64,000 nucleotides of DNA from Bugula neritina (Eukaryota > Bryozoa > Gymnolaemata > Cheilostomatida > Bugulidae). A model generated the notes under the pieces. The model was not told the DNA's origin and made no database searches. It worked only from the letters and a program-made list of their open reading frames with translations. The DNA lies in NCBI GenBank assembly GCA_964035545.1, contig OZ037769.1, positions 13,010,633 through 13,074,632 on the forward strand, read 5' to 3'. The translations under genes and the position numbers were made by a program. Positions 1-11,800 of the stretch are shown here, piece after piece (position 1 is the first letter of the stretch; every line of letters starts with the position of its first letter).

Positions 1-2
1 CT

Positions 3-452
3 CATGGCTCGAAGAATGAGAAAACAGCTGTTAGTCATTTAGTGGTTTTGCTGACAGCTCAGGGGCACCACAATGTGTCTGTAACTCCTTGTGGCCTTTT
101 CATACACCCAGACAAACAGTATTTAGGAGCAAGTCCTGATGGCATTGTTAGCTGCAGCTGCTGTTCAACTAGGCTACTGGAAGTGAAATGTCCAACAAAA
201 CCAGTTGCTGAGCTAGCCTACTTAGAAAGCGATGGCTGTTTGAAAAAGAAGTCCTCATACTACGGTCAAGTTCAAGGCCAAATGTTGATAACAAACATGC
301 AGGAATGCTACTTTTTTGTTTATGAAAGTGAAGCTTCAAATAGACTACAACTCATAACTTATGATGAACAGTTTAGTGACAGTTTAGAAGCTAGCCTTGA
401 ATTATTCTATCATCAGTTTATGGCTCCACAACTACTTGGAAAAAAATTATAG
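3..452 (+). CDS. YqaJ-type viral-recombinase/exonuclease domain protein, 5' partial (transposon-borne)
   Basis: The reading frame is already open at the window edge and ends with a stop at 450-452, so this is the C-terminal part of a longer protein. It shows the core of the YqaJ fold (restriction-endonuclease-like, lambda-exonuclease relatives): GASPDGIV with the metal-binding Asp, then LLEVKCP with the E-x-K pair, then YYGQVQGQM with the conserved Gln. In invertebrates such proteins are often encoded by DNA transposons as a second gene beside the transposase, as in the ISL2EU/IS4EU type. The convergent neighbour at 813-3027 is a THAP/DDE transposase, which fits. Its role in transposition is not established; processing DNA ends is the usual guess. 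Domain call is confident; element family is inferred. Confidence 0.75.
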   Translation, partial: HGSKNEKTAVSHLVVLLTAQGHHNVSVTPCGLFIHPDKQYLGASPDGIVSCSCCSTRLLEVKCPTKPVAELAYLESDGCLKKKSSYYGQVQGQMLITNMQECYFFVYESEASNRLQLITYDEQFSDSLEASLELFYHQFMAPQLLGKKL

Positions 453-812
453 TATCAACAGCAAGCGCTGTTAGGAATTATGGGGCATCATAGATGGTAC
501 TATGATACATGTAATGGTATTTCCACAATATTGCACAAGCAGGACGAATTTCTTGAGTGATTAATCATTTACTATCTTATGCTTAATATAAAAATAATAT
601 TCTTTTTCAAATTATTACGTATGCATGTAATCATTATAAATATAAAAGAAATAGATAAGATTTTTTTTAATTTTTTTATTATTGTTAGAGTAAGCTTTTC
701 AAGTAATAGCAGCTTTTATTGCAAAAGAACTAAAGAAAGATGAGAAATATTATAATGTATTATAATATTGTGATTAATAAAATAAAAATAAAATATATTT
801 TAAATGGCCCAT
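453..812. other. Convergent 3' ends of the two transposon genes
   Basis: AT-rich spacer between the nuclease stop at 452 and the transposase stop at 813, with A/T runs that could serve as polyadenylation regions for both strands. No additional reading frame or structured repeat was seen. Confidence 0.4.
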
Positions 813-3027
813 CTATATACTTTCATCCCATTCTTTCACTATTGGACCTTGCATATTTGTAATAGCACAACAAATAGTCAAAATGTCATCGCACATTCGA
901 ATTAATGAAACTGGGACAACATTGTTGATGAGCTTAAATGTTTTTATTCTTTGTATTACCCTTTCCACGTGGATTCGAACATTCGCTACCTTTTTAGTCT
1001 CTCCTATGTTTTTGGAGGTCATTTGTGTTCGACCTTTGAGTGGTGGGGGAACCACAAGCTCACAGCCTTTCATCATAACTGCTTCTTTCACTATTGAAAA
1101 ACCTCGATCAGCAAGCACCTGATCAGTGGGATTAAGATGTTTCAGAAATGAGCTGTTCAAAACAATGTGTTTGTCACTAGTTCTGCCTCCCCAAAGCTGT
1201 GACTTGTAAGCTACTGATCCTTGAGGAGTAATTGCTACTAAAAACTTGATGGTGTTATGGTGTTTGTAGTCACTCCATGTTGCAGATTGAAGTTTCAGAT
1301 CAGCGGGTTTTTGAATAAATATTTCACTGCAATCAATTATACATCTTAACTTTTTATAGTGCTTTTATTGAGGTGGAATTGTTCTCTTAACCTCCGTTTG
1401 TTGATAAAATGCTATCATTGGATTTAGAGCTTCTCCAAGCAACTTCACAGTCTGATTAAATATCTGCGATACCTGCCTAGTAGACAATCCAAACCTATAA
1501 AAAAACAATATACAAAATCCCTGTATTACATGTTTGGATGAAAAATAATGCAACAAATTGGCTAAAGCATGTTCAAGTAACATGAAACACTCGAAATATA
1601 AATAAGTCAAACTAGAGTTAGTCAACTGTGGGATGTTTTTTGGCCGATTTATATGTGCTGTTTAATCAGCTTATTATGTAATGATGTAATCCTATATAAT
1701 GTAATTCAAGTTAGACAGCTAAAGTTAGACAGTTCTCATTGTGCACTTTCTTGAACAAGCAGTTATGTAATATAGAGAGACAGCTAGTCAACAGAGAGCT
1801 TCAAGCAAACAAAATTCTTGCAACAAGGTTGATTGGATACACAACAACGGCTGTTATTCTCACAGCAGGATGCATTGTATAAGAGATAGCCTGATGTTCA
1901 CGTAGTTTACATACAGTGACATACCACTGAAAACTATTAGAAACCACAGAAAAGTTATAAAGGAGAGAACGCTGGCACAAAAGAAGTATAGCAATGTGAG
2001 CAAATATATGGCTGAAAACTGACCTAGAGATAAATAAGTACAAATTGTACATAATATAACTAAATCAGCAAAGCCAAATGATTTGATATAAAAAGTATTA
2101 TCTGGGAATTGTGGGAAATTTAGTAGCATTATTAAAAAGTTTACCTTTGAGCAAGATCCCTATGGAGTAAAGCCAATCTTAATTTCATTAGTGTCATAAG
2201 AATGCAGTCATTATGACATAGTGCGGTCTTTCTATACTTCACAGCTGGTACGAAATGTACATTTTTAACTTTTCTTTTGGAAACAAGCCAAGTTGCTCTA
2301 GCTAAAAATTGCTTGTTTTTTTGATAATTTTTTTTCTGCAATGCAGCAGTATATTTACAAAGCTCCAAAAACATTTCTGTATTAGGAATGTTAGTATAAA
2401 ATTTGCACATTCTATCTGTTTTTAGAAGTTGTTTGTATATAGGAGAAAGTAGCTTCGCTAAATGTTTGGATGCTTTCTTTAGCTCCATGAGCTTGACAAA
2501 ATATTTGCCTTTTAGAAGCCTTAGTTCTTTTTCAGCTTTCATCAACTTTAATGGCAAAGCGTTTACATCATCATCATTCTCATTCAAGCTTCCAATAGAC
2601 AATTGCTTATTTTTATCCTGCTTAGGTTGAGATTTTTTAGCCCTAGCATACTCTGAGACATCAAATATTTCCGATTCTTCTGTTAATTCGGAATCCAACA
2701 CACTTTTTGTTTGGCAAGTTGAGATTAAGGTAACAGAGGTATTGGGCAATTCTGTACTACTAGCCATTGTTGATGTTCTAGTGGCACGTTTGGTGGAGTG
2801 AGTATTATAAAGAGCATAGCCTAATTCCAATGTAGGATTTGGGTGACTCTCTGTTGGCATATTGTCAACAAAATGTTTACTGCAGATTACTGACTCATTA
2901 TTAGGCTGCCAAGGAGTTGTATCTGTTTTGCTCATTTGTCTGTTGATTAATTTAGACCATATCCTTTTGTTCTTTTCATCTTCCGGGAACTTGAAATGCT
3001 TGAAGGGTAGACATCCACATTTTCCTT
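813..3027 (-). pseudogene. THAP-HTH-DDE transposase (DDE_Tnp_4 type), interrupted by one stop codon
   Basis: Two joined exons are visible. The upstream one is 3027-2145 with donor AG|GTAAAC; the downstream one is 1494-813 with acceptor TTATAG. Joining them restores a helix-turn-helix reading DLAQR|FGLSTRQVSQIF. Domain order: C-terminal two thirds of a THAP zinc finger (paired Cys near 3020, CSKH near 2877), a Lys/Glu-rich likely coiled segment (about 2400-2650), the HTH (about 2150-2200 plus 1494-1440), then the DDE nuclease with IIDCSE (first Asp), DRGF (second Asp) and RIHVERVIQ (Glu). The first THAP cysteines must sit in an exon upstream of 3027. An in-frame TAA at 1365-1367, just before the catalytic region, breaks the frame; everything after it is otherwise intact. 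Superfamily: PIF/ISL2EU-like by the domain set. Inactive as it stands unless the stop is read through or is a sequencing error. Confidence 0.75.
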
Positions 3028-3230
3028 AAAGTGGAATAAAACAAGATATATGTATGATATAATATTACACTGTAGAGCATATTATGTTGTACATAGAAGA
3101 TAACATATTGCAGAACACAATATACCCATATTGCAAAGCATCAGAGTTGATAAGTAAGTAACTAAACAAAATTGTATAACTGTGTGTGTGCACTCGAGTA
3201 TACACACACACATATATATATCTATACATA

Positions 3231-3232
3231 TG

Positions 3233-3325
<93 letters not shown>
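3231..3325. repeat. (TA)n microsatellite
   Basis: An almost pure run of about 45 TA dinucleotides, flanked by CA/TG-rich sequence. It lies upstream of the THAP exon on the minus strand, so probably in an intron or the 5' region of the transposase. The Ile/Tyr repeats translated across it are not proteins. Confidence 0.95.
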
Positions 3326-3327
<2 letters not shown>

Positions 3328-3379
3328 ACACATGCATACACATACAAGTGCACACAGAAATTTACCTCATTAAACACAA

Positions 3380-5080
3380 AGCCTTATTGTTACATCTACT
3401 TGTTATTAATGTAATATATTTATTATCAACCAAGCATGTCTACACTAACATTGCATGATATTCTACTAAAGGATTATATGCCAGCTGAACATACTTGTAA
3501 CAAAGCTAGTTAAGTTCGTTTCCATAATCAAATATGAATAAAATAATGATTTATTTACCCTTGAGTTTATGATGAACTGAACAAAGCTCTTTTTTGGACT
3601 GTAGTAGTTTTTTTGAATTGTTTGTACATAGGTATGCAGAGCAAGCACGGTTAGGCATTGCTGTTTGATGCTATACCAACTGAACAAGTTTTTACAAATT
3701 CCTAAAGTATGGGCAGCTGGTGCCACATTACACCGGAATTAAACTTTGACCTGTTTGCTAATGTGTACAATGGAAGTGTGTTGGGTTAATTGCACTGCAC
3801 TGCTGAATGAACTTTGACCTAGTTAACTAAGCCACTGTAAAATGACATACCATAACAAACACAAACTAGCTTGCAAAAATAATTATTTATTGAAAATACA
3901 CTGTGAAAATTATTTTACAGACTTAATTTAAATGTTGAATTGTGGGACATTTCCATAATATTCATCTCAGGAAAAAAGAAACTATTCTGAAATTTATATG
4001 CTTCTTTTTACTGTTCTCTAAATATTTTCATTGTCTTGCAGGCATGCCATGGAAACATATGCTTATAAAGCATATATATAGTTATACAGTGTTTGGAATT
4101 TTTAGATAAGATATTGTTTAAAATTACAAGTTTAATCTATCTGTTTTAATACATATCTTTATTTTTGATAGAAATATTAGATAGTAGGGTGGCTTAGTTA
4201 TTTTCATAGTATAAGTGTTGTAAGTAGTGAACATGTTAATACAAATGAGTCAGTGCCTTTATGTGGCATGTGCAGGCATGTGTTCCAACCCACAATTTGG
4301 AGCATTTGAAGTTCAGTAAGACAGAGCCCACTAGTGCAGCTATATAGCGTAGGAGCATGTTATTATTGTCCTAAGAGTTGAAAGGTTATAGCAGCTCTAA
4401 ACAGGCTGGTTACAGCCAGCAAAACAAATGATAATATGACAGCTGCCAGCTTCAGATTTGCTCAATAATCAAAACCACAAATATGCTTTGAAGTTTTCTT
4501 TTTCTGAAATTTATCAATAACAAAATTTTTTAAAAAAATTCTGAAACTGCTCATATGTGTGCTTATGCCAAAATATCAATCTCAGAAAAAATGAAACATA
4601 TACTAGTAATAGTCTTCACTCAAACCTTACATTTCTACTGATTTTATGGGCCTTCTATATATCATCGAGACTGCCCCCAATACCTGTAGGGGAAGACAAC
4701 TTTAAAATACAAACCACTCTGGAGGAATGTCTGAAACTCCTCTATTGTCTTCCCTACTGAATGTTTGATATTACTCCGGTAGTTGGATTATAAGAATATT
4801 ACTCTGCTAGCTGCCATTGCTGCTTGAATAGACCCTTTTCAGAGGTCTCCAATGTCCCTCTTGCGATTAAGAGTTGTGTCCTCGCAAAATGAAAATTGTT
4901 GAACAAAATAAACTTGTACTCATTTTTGTGGTTTTGGTTACTGAGCATATTCGAAACTTCAGCGCTGAAATATTTTAGTTGATAACACTTTGGTTTATGT
5001 CTTCGGCTAAAGATTTCACTTATGAGTCATCTCCCAACATGTTACATCCTCTGTGTACTAAAACTAGTACAGCAATGTAC
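3380..5080. other. Gene-poor AT-rich stretch
   Basis: Read in both directions. No convincing exon, RNA or ordered repeat was found. An open frame at 4557-4760 has no recognisable family features and no clear splice signals. The right end of the transposon that begins the window may lie here, but no matching terminal inverted repeat could be identified because its left end is outside the window. Confidence 0.4.
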
Positions 5081-5081
5081 A

Positions 5082-5345
5082 CCTGTCTGTCTGCTGGTGC
5101 ATACAGCTGTCTGTCTGTTGGTGCATACACCTACCTGTCTGTTGGTGCATACACCTACCTGTCTGTTGGTACATACACCTACCTGTCTGTTGGTACATAC
5201 AGCTGCTGTCTGTTGGTGCATACAGCTGCTGTCTGTTGGTACATGCAGCTACCTGTCTGTTGGTACATACAGCTGCCTGTCTGTTGGTACATACAGCTGC
5301 CGTCTGATGATGTTTATAGCTGCCGTTTGTCAATTTATATAGCTG
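5082..5345. repeat. 24-bp minisatellite, about 11 copies
   Basis: Tandem copies of a 24-bp unit containing CTGTCTGTTGGTACATACAG, with C/A variants at two positions. The array ends about 45 bp upstream of the acceptor at 5393, so it is probably intronic. Long frames on both strands here are open only because 24 is divisible by three. Confidence 0.9.
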
Positions 5346-5393
5346 CCACTGTTTGTCTGTCGAGCTGCCAATGCTAGTTTTTCTACTTTGTAG

Positions 5394-5581
5394 ACATTCT
5401 GCTGCTGGACAATTCATTTAGTTGGATCAAAGGTAAGACTGTGCGCTACTCTTTAGAGGTAGTTGCTCCCAAGACAGAAGACGAGGCGTATACAGATGCT
5501 CTAGATGTCATTGGAGATGACTGTGTAAATTTCACTGCAAATGAGACTGAAGACCTCAGTGGACACGAGGAGGCTCACTGA
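5394..5581 (+). CDS. Terminal exon resembling the end of a GOLD domain (family unresolved)
   Basis: A good acceptor (CTACTTTGTAG) at 5393 is followed by 61 codons and a stop TGA at 5579-5581. The start reads ILLLDNSFSWIKGKTVRYS, close in style to the last two strands of GOLD domains such as those of TMED8, ACBD3 and FYCO1, in which a [FL]DNS[FY]S...[KR][ST]K[TV]xxY pattern ends the beta sandwich. An acidic tail of about 35 residues follows. The exon enters in phase 2. Upstream exons were not found; they should lie left of the 24-bp array or beyond the transposon. GOLD proteins act in Golgi/vesicle traffic or lipid binding; which one this is cannot be told. The splice site, phase and composition support a real exon; the family is an inference. 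Confidence 0.45.
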
Positions 5582-5719
5582 TCTCCACATGTTCACTGAT
5601 TTCTACATTCCTGTAAGAAGTCGAGTGAAAACTGTATGTATAACTGATGCTAGAGTAGCAAGACTTTTGACTTTGAGCAACGACACAGACCTCTAGCTGT
5701 TGTTTCTAGTGAGACTTAA

Positions 5720-5842
5720 GGCCCGTTCAGACTACAGCTCAAAATGAGCTGTCATTGCGTGTAGTGTGAACAGCAAAAATTAGGATGTGATGTCAGAGCT
5801 ATGAACGCCAACAGTTCATTGTAAGCTGTAGTCTGAACGGCC
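5720..5842. mobile_element. Short MITE with about 19-bp terminal inverted repeats
   Basis: Begins GGCCCGTTCAGACTACAGCT and ends with its inverted copy lacking one C (AGCTGTAGTCTGAACGGCC). It is 123 bp long with no coding capacity, typical of a non-autonomous DNA transposon. No clear target-site duplication was seen. Confidence 0.7.
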
Positions 5843-8800
5843 ATCAATCTTGTTTCGACACTTTTTGCAAATGGCAGCTACTGACTTCACACATTCTATT
5901 ATGGAAAATGTAAAATTTTTTCATAGAGTTTCAAGTCTCCAATTTGCGATGCAAGCCACTTAGTTCATTCAATGTACAAATATTTGTTTATTACCATTTG
6001 TCAAATCAACAATGTTTGGTGTTAACCAATATTCCGTTACTTTCTACCAAGTTACCATGATTTATGTTGATTAATTATCAATTATATTAGATGTATATTC
6101 TTTTACACCTATTTATGTTACTACTATGTGGTAATAATGTAGAATGATATCAAATAATGTGCGTATTTTTCTACAGAATAGTTTATTTTTTTGTAAACTT
6201 TGCAATTATGTCAGGGGTTAAACTATTTTTCGTGTTGTATCAAAAAGTTTTCTGTAGTAAAAGTATTATGCACTTATTTATTAGTAAGTTTTCGGTGAAC
6301 GACAAAATTGTGCTATATATCTGTGCATTATTTTTTAACCCAACATGTTCTGTTTGATCTAGAATCATTCATGACATTCAATTGTTTATACTACAGCACA
6401 GTTAACTAGTCGGGTTTGAGCCGTCTTTCAAGATAGTCCGTAGTTATATTTTATTACTGTTTGGAATTTGCCTTGATTTATAACTTTATGAAATTAATGA
6501 TAAAAATTAAAGTTGCGTTAATTTTCATTTATTATTAAAATTTGTGTTGTTGACATTAGGTCAGTGAAATTTCTAGTAAATAAAAAAATACTCCATGCAG
6601 ATTCATGGCAATATTTTATATGCGCTGTTTATATTCTACACATCATCTATATTCACTATGTCATACAGTTTAAATGTTATATATTGCAGATTATACTGGC
6701 TGCAATTCACTCGTAGCTAAACATTTTTGTGAAATTTTCCAAATTACTTTCCAGATGTAATAGAATAGAATATTGATTGCTATTGCTTATTATAATATAC
6801 CCCAAATAGTTGTTCAACATTTCCAAAGTTGCGCAATGTTAGAAATTATCTAAATTCTAAATGTAGTGACTCATATTTAGCACAGCAAAAAGTTGATAAT
6901 ATTCACTGCTCACAGAGATCTAAGTTATTCCATGTCTGATTTTTATAAGGCTTGTGCTTTAGTTCAAGTGTAATTAAAGCTAAATTTAATTTAATATAAA
7001 TAGTGAATATGCAGAAATTCATAACAATTGATGACATACACAGTAGAGTTGTAGAACATTTCAAGACTTTGGTTTGTTGTATAACTAGCTTGCAAACCGA
7101 AAAATATAACAAAATGTTTTTATATTTTTCGTTTTCAAAATATGCACTAGCATATTATAATTTATATGTTACTATAATAAAAGTTGATCAGCATTGTGGT
7201 TTAATTGTATAAATGCTCTATTTTATTGATGGGAAAACATACATTGGTACACATTTATTATATGTGTCTGTCGTATATATGAGAGCTGTGCCACTAGTAC
7301 TTGTGATTAAGCACAAATATTCAGAGATGGAAAGCTACAACGTTGCATGTATGGGGGGATGAAGAGTTGTCTTTTCGTTATCAACGTGTTCACAGTTATC
7401 TACTCTAATAAAAGTCTGTTACGATCACGCTACTTTCTGACATTGCGGTTAAGTTCATTAGTAGGTGTCTGCAACGGAAGTGGGTTTAATGGTCAGAAAC
7501 TTTTGCAGTCGTAGTTAACGACCTTCCAATTAGTACATAGTAATAGTTATATTGATAGTGATGAATAGTTGATATTTTGAAAAACCCACGGTTATAAGAT
7601 TTTAGTAAGTAAATTATCTCAGTATAATAACTTAAAATATATAATGCTAGTACTAATAGTATAAGTATCTGTATTACTATAACATTCTCATTCTGATTCA
7701 GTAAATCAAAAAATAAAATAATTAATTTTAAAATTATATCATAAAATTAAATGTAATACTAATACTAATAGTAATACAGATACTGATAGCGATAACGATA
7801 GTCATACTGATACTGTCAATGTTCTAATGATACCTATAGTTAATGGTATACTTATAGTTTACTATTACTATTACTATTAGTATTACTATTACTATTACTA
7901 TTAGTATTACTAAGTCTTAGTCTGATACTAAGCCTAACAGTAATACTAATACTAATAGTAACACTAACTGTAATACTAATACTAATAAATTAGTAACAAT
8001 AATACTCATACTTATAGACTATAGTTTAAGTTATAATATAATTATAAATTATATAGTTAATGTTATTATTAATAATTTTATAAATAAACTATTAGTATTA
8101 GTATTAATATTATAAACTTTAATATAGAATTAGTTTTAAATAATGAATGTCAATAGTATGTATATTAATTTTAAATATATTAAAATTTTCAATATGAATA
8201 TAATAAATTTATATTTAATTTATGTCTATGAAGTATAATGATGAAAATAATCATAATGATAATAATAAATCATAATGATAGTGATAATAAATAAAATCTA
8301 TTGAACCAATGAATATAGTGATGAGTATCATCGTCATGGTCAAAGGCAGATAATCAAGATATTCAAAATGACCTCAAAGTTAAAATAAAGTTGAATCAAG
8401 CAATCATACTTAGTCTAATGCCACTTAGCTTCAAGTTCATGTTCAAATTGATTCAATCAATTTCAAATGACTTGCAAGTCTTTCTAAAGTTTATCCCTAT
8501 AGTTATAGTTATAATATAATTATAATGTGATAATCATAATGATGTAAATAATTACTAATTAGCCTTAGGTAGTAGTATAATGCTAATGGTAATACTAATT
8601 CCAAACTCCAACTGCGTCTGTTATTGTTAAGATTATGGTTATGGGATTTGAATTTACTTCAAGTGTAAGCTACTCCTTACAAAGTTTCAAGTTATACTAA
8701 TGTCTAATACTTATACTAATACTAATGGTTATAGTAACACCAAGTCTAATGCTTATTACTTATTAGTAATTAACCATTACTAAAGTACTAATGTTGACTG

Positions 8801-8885
8801 TATTTATGTTGTAGGTGTTGGTAGACTAAATGTTACTATGACTGTTTTATAAGTATAACCTACTCCCTGTTCCTCCGGTGAAGAT
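5843..8885. other. Intergenic AT-rich DNA with degenerate TACTAA-type simple repeats
   Basis: No supported exon. From about 7,640 to 8,780 the sequence is largely built of interspersed TACTAT, TACTAA, TAATAG and TGATAA short words, with a (TACTAT/TAG)n block near 7,860-7,910. This is degenerate simple-sequence DNA. The open frames at 6157-6357 and 6903-7212 overlap one another on opposite strands and have no coding features. Confidence 0.5.
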
Positions 8886-11800
8886 ATGATTAGGTCATGG
8901 ATGATGAAATACCCCCTGATCACAGGTACCTGCCTAAGTATTCTAATTATAGTTGTGGTGTATGTCTGTACAAAATAATTATATCTACTAGTGTTACATT
9001 ATACTCAATCTGATACTTGTAAATCAGCTTGTAACTCAAAAGCATATAATACACCGTATGTAGCTCCTTTTATTTTGTAGGTATATATTACCTTGTGTGT
9101 AGGTAGTCCTTTGTATCTTCTAGGTATATATTGCCTTGCAGTGTAGCTAATATTTTGGTATAATGTAGGTATATCTTACACAGTAGTATAATATATACCT
9201 GGCCTATTGTAGTGATATGATGCGCTGTAGTGTAATATATTGTAGGTATATAGTGCAATATATTGTAGGTATATAGTGTAATATATTGTAGGTATATAGT
9301 GTAATATATTATAGGTATATAGTGTAATATATTGCAGGTATATAGTGTAATATATTGTAGGTATATAGTGTAATATATTGTAGGTATATAGTGTAATATA
9401 ATATTGTAGGTATATAGTGTAATATATTGTAGGTATACAGTGTAATATATTGTAGGTATATAGTGTAATATATTGTAGGTATATAGTGTAATATATTGTA
9501 GGTATATAGTGTAATATATTGTAGGTATATAGTGTAATATATTGTAGGTATATAGTGTAATATATTGTAGGTATATAATGTAATATATTGTAGGTATATA
9601 GTGTAATATATTATAGGTATATAGTATAATATATTGTAGGTATATAGTGTAATATATTGTGGGTATATAGTGTAATATATTGTAGGTATATAGTGTAATA
9701 TATTGTAAGTATATAGTGTAATATATTGCAGGTATATAGTGTAATATATTATAGGTATATAGTGTAATATATTATAGGTATATAGTGTAATATATTGTAG
9801 GTATATAGTGTAATATATTGCAGGTATATAGTGTAATATATTGCAGGTATATAGTGTAATATATTATAGGTATATAGTGTAATATATTATAGGTATATAG
9901 TGTAATATATTGCAGGTATATAGTGTAATATATTATAGGTATATAGTGTAATATATTGTAGGTATATAGTGTAATATATTATAGGTATATAGTGTAATAT
10001 ATTATAGGTATATAGTGTAATATATTGTAGGTATATAGTGTAATATATTATAGGTATATAGTGTAATATATTGCAGGTATATAGTGTAATATATTGTAGG
10101 TATATAGTGTAATATATTGTAGGTATATAGTGTAATATATTATAGGTATATAGTGTAATATATTGTAGGTATATAGTGTAATATATTGTAGGTATATAGT
10201 GTAATATATTGTAGGTATATAGTGTAATATATTGTAGGTATATAGTGTAATATATTGCAGGTATATAGTGTAATATATTGTAGGTATATAGTGTAATATA
10301 TTGCAGGTATATAGTGTAATATATTATAGGTATATAGTGTAATATATTGTAGGTATATAGTGTAATATATTATAGGTATATAGTGTAATATATTGTAGGT
10401 ATATAGTGTAATATATTATAGGTATATAGTGTAATATATTGCAGGTATATAGTGTAATATATTGTAGGTATATAGTGTAATATATTGCAGGTATATAGTG
10501 TAATATATTGTAGGTATATAGTGTAATATATTGTAGGTATATAGTGTAATATATTGCAGGTATATAGTGTAATATATTGTAGGTATATAGTGTAATATAT
10601 TGCAGGTATATAGTGTAATATATTGTAGGTATATAGTGTAATATATTGTAGGTATATAGTGTAATATATTGCAGGTATATAGTGTAATATATTATAGGTA
10701 TATAGTGTAATATATTATAGGTATATAGTGTAATATATTGTAGGTATATAGTGTAATATATTGTAGGTATATAGTGTAATATATTGCAGGTATATAGTGT
10801 AATATATTATAGGTATATAGTGTAATATATTGTAGGTATATAGTGTAATATATTGCAGGTATATAGTGTAATATATTATAGGTATATAGTGTAATATATT
10901 GCAGGTATATAGTGTAATATATTATAGGTATATAGTGTAATATATTGTAGGTATATAGTGTAATATATTGTAGGTATATAGTGTAATATATTGCAGGTAT
11001 ATAGTGTAATATATTATAGGTATATAGTGTAATATATTGCAGGTATATAGTGTAATATATTATAGGTATATAGTGTAATATATTGTAGGTATATAGTGTA
11101 ATATATTGTAGGTATATAGTGTAATATATTGCAGGTATATAGTGTAATATATTGTAGGTATATAGTGTAATATATTATAGGTATGGTGTCATACGGTGGA
11201 GTATGGACAGCCTCCAGTATAACCCAACAGAAGTTCATATCTAAACATGAAGTAGATTTTGTGGTAATCTTTTACAGTTATTCATTCTAGTTAGTAGTTT
11301 CATATCACCACAGCTCAATATGTTAGGTTATGGAAGTAAAAAGATTAAGAAATTATAAATTCGACTTTTATTTTGATCCAAAATTTCAAATATCGGCATC
11401 AGTGATGGCAATTATCTGTGTTGAGTGTGATTAAGCTTACGCTGCAGCTGATGGTGTAGATTTATAATGAAAAATGTTATTTATGTTTATTTTTCGCCAC
11501 CAAATAACCTGATTTATACTAACAATTTCTCCTAAAAGCATCTTCGTGGAGTATAAATGTTTATAGGCTTATTGATATAGGTTGCTGCATGTATCAAAAT
11601 ACACCCATGTTGAGTATTGTTTATAGTAATATATAAATGGAAATACAAAATATATCATCAGTCTACTCAGTTGTAAAAAATATTTTTGAAAAATAAAATT
11701 AGAACATTATTTAAATTTCAATTCAAACTGTGCTGTTGGTCTCTATTGATAGGCTGTAAGGAGAAATACGACGGTGGCAGTATTTGTCATAGCTCCCCTA

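Noticed and set aside
883-1122. Plus-strand open frame
   Set aside because: It is the complement of the transposase catalytic region, which has clear motifs on the minus strand.
3065-3458. Four overlapping open frames rich in Ile/Tyr on both strands
   Set aside because: They are translations of a (TA)n microsatellite and its flanks.
4979-5417. Repetitive open frames on both strands (Cys/Leu/His-rich and Gln/Thr-rich)
   Set aside because: They follow from a 24-bp tandem repeat, which keeps any stop-free frame open; the real exon at 5394-5581 is in another frame.
9231-11180. CRISPR array
   Set aside because: Regular spacing but no unique spacers; it is a direct tandem repeat in a eukaryotic intron.
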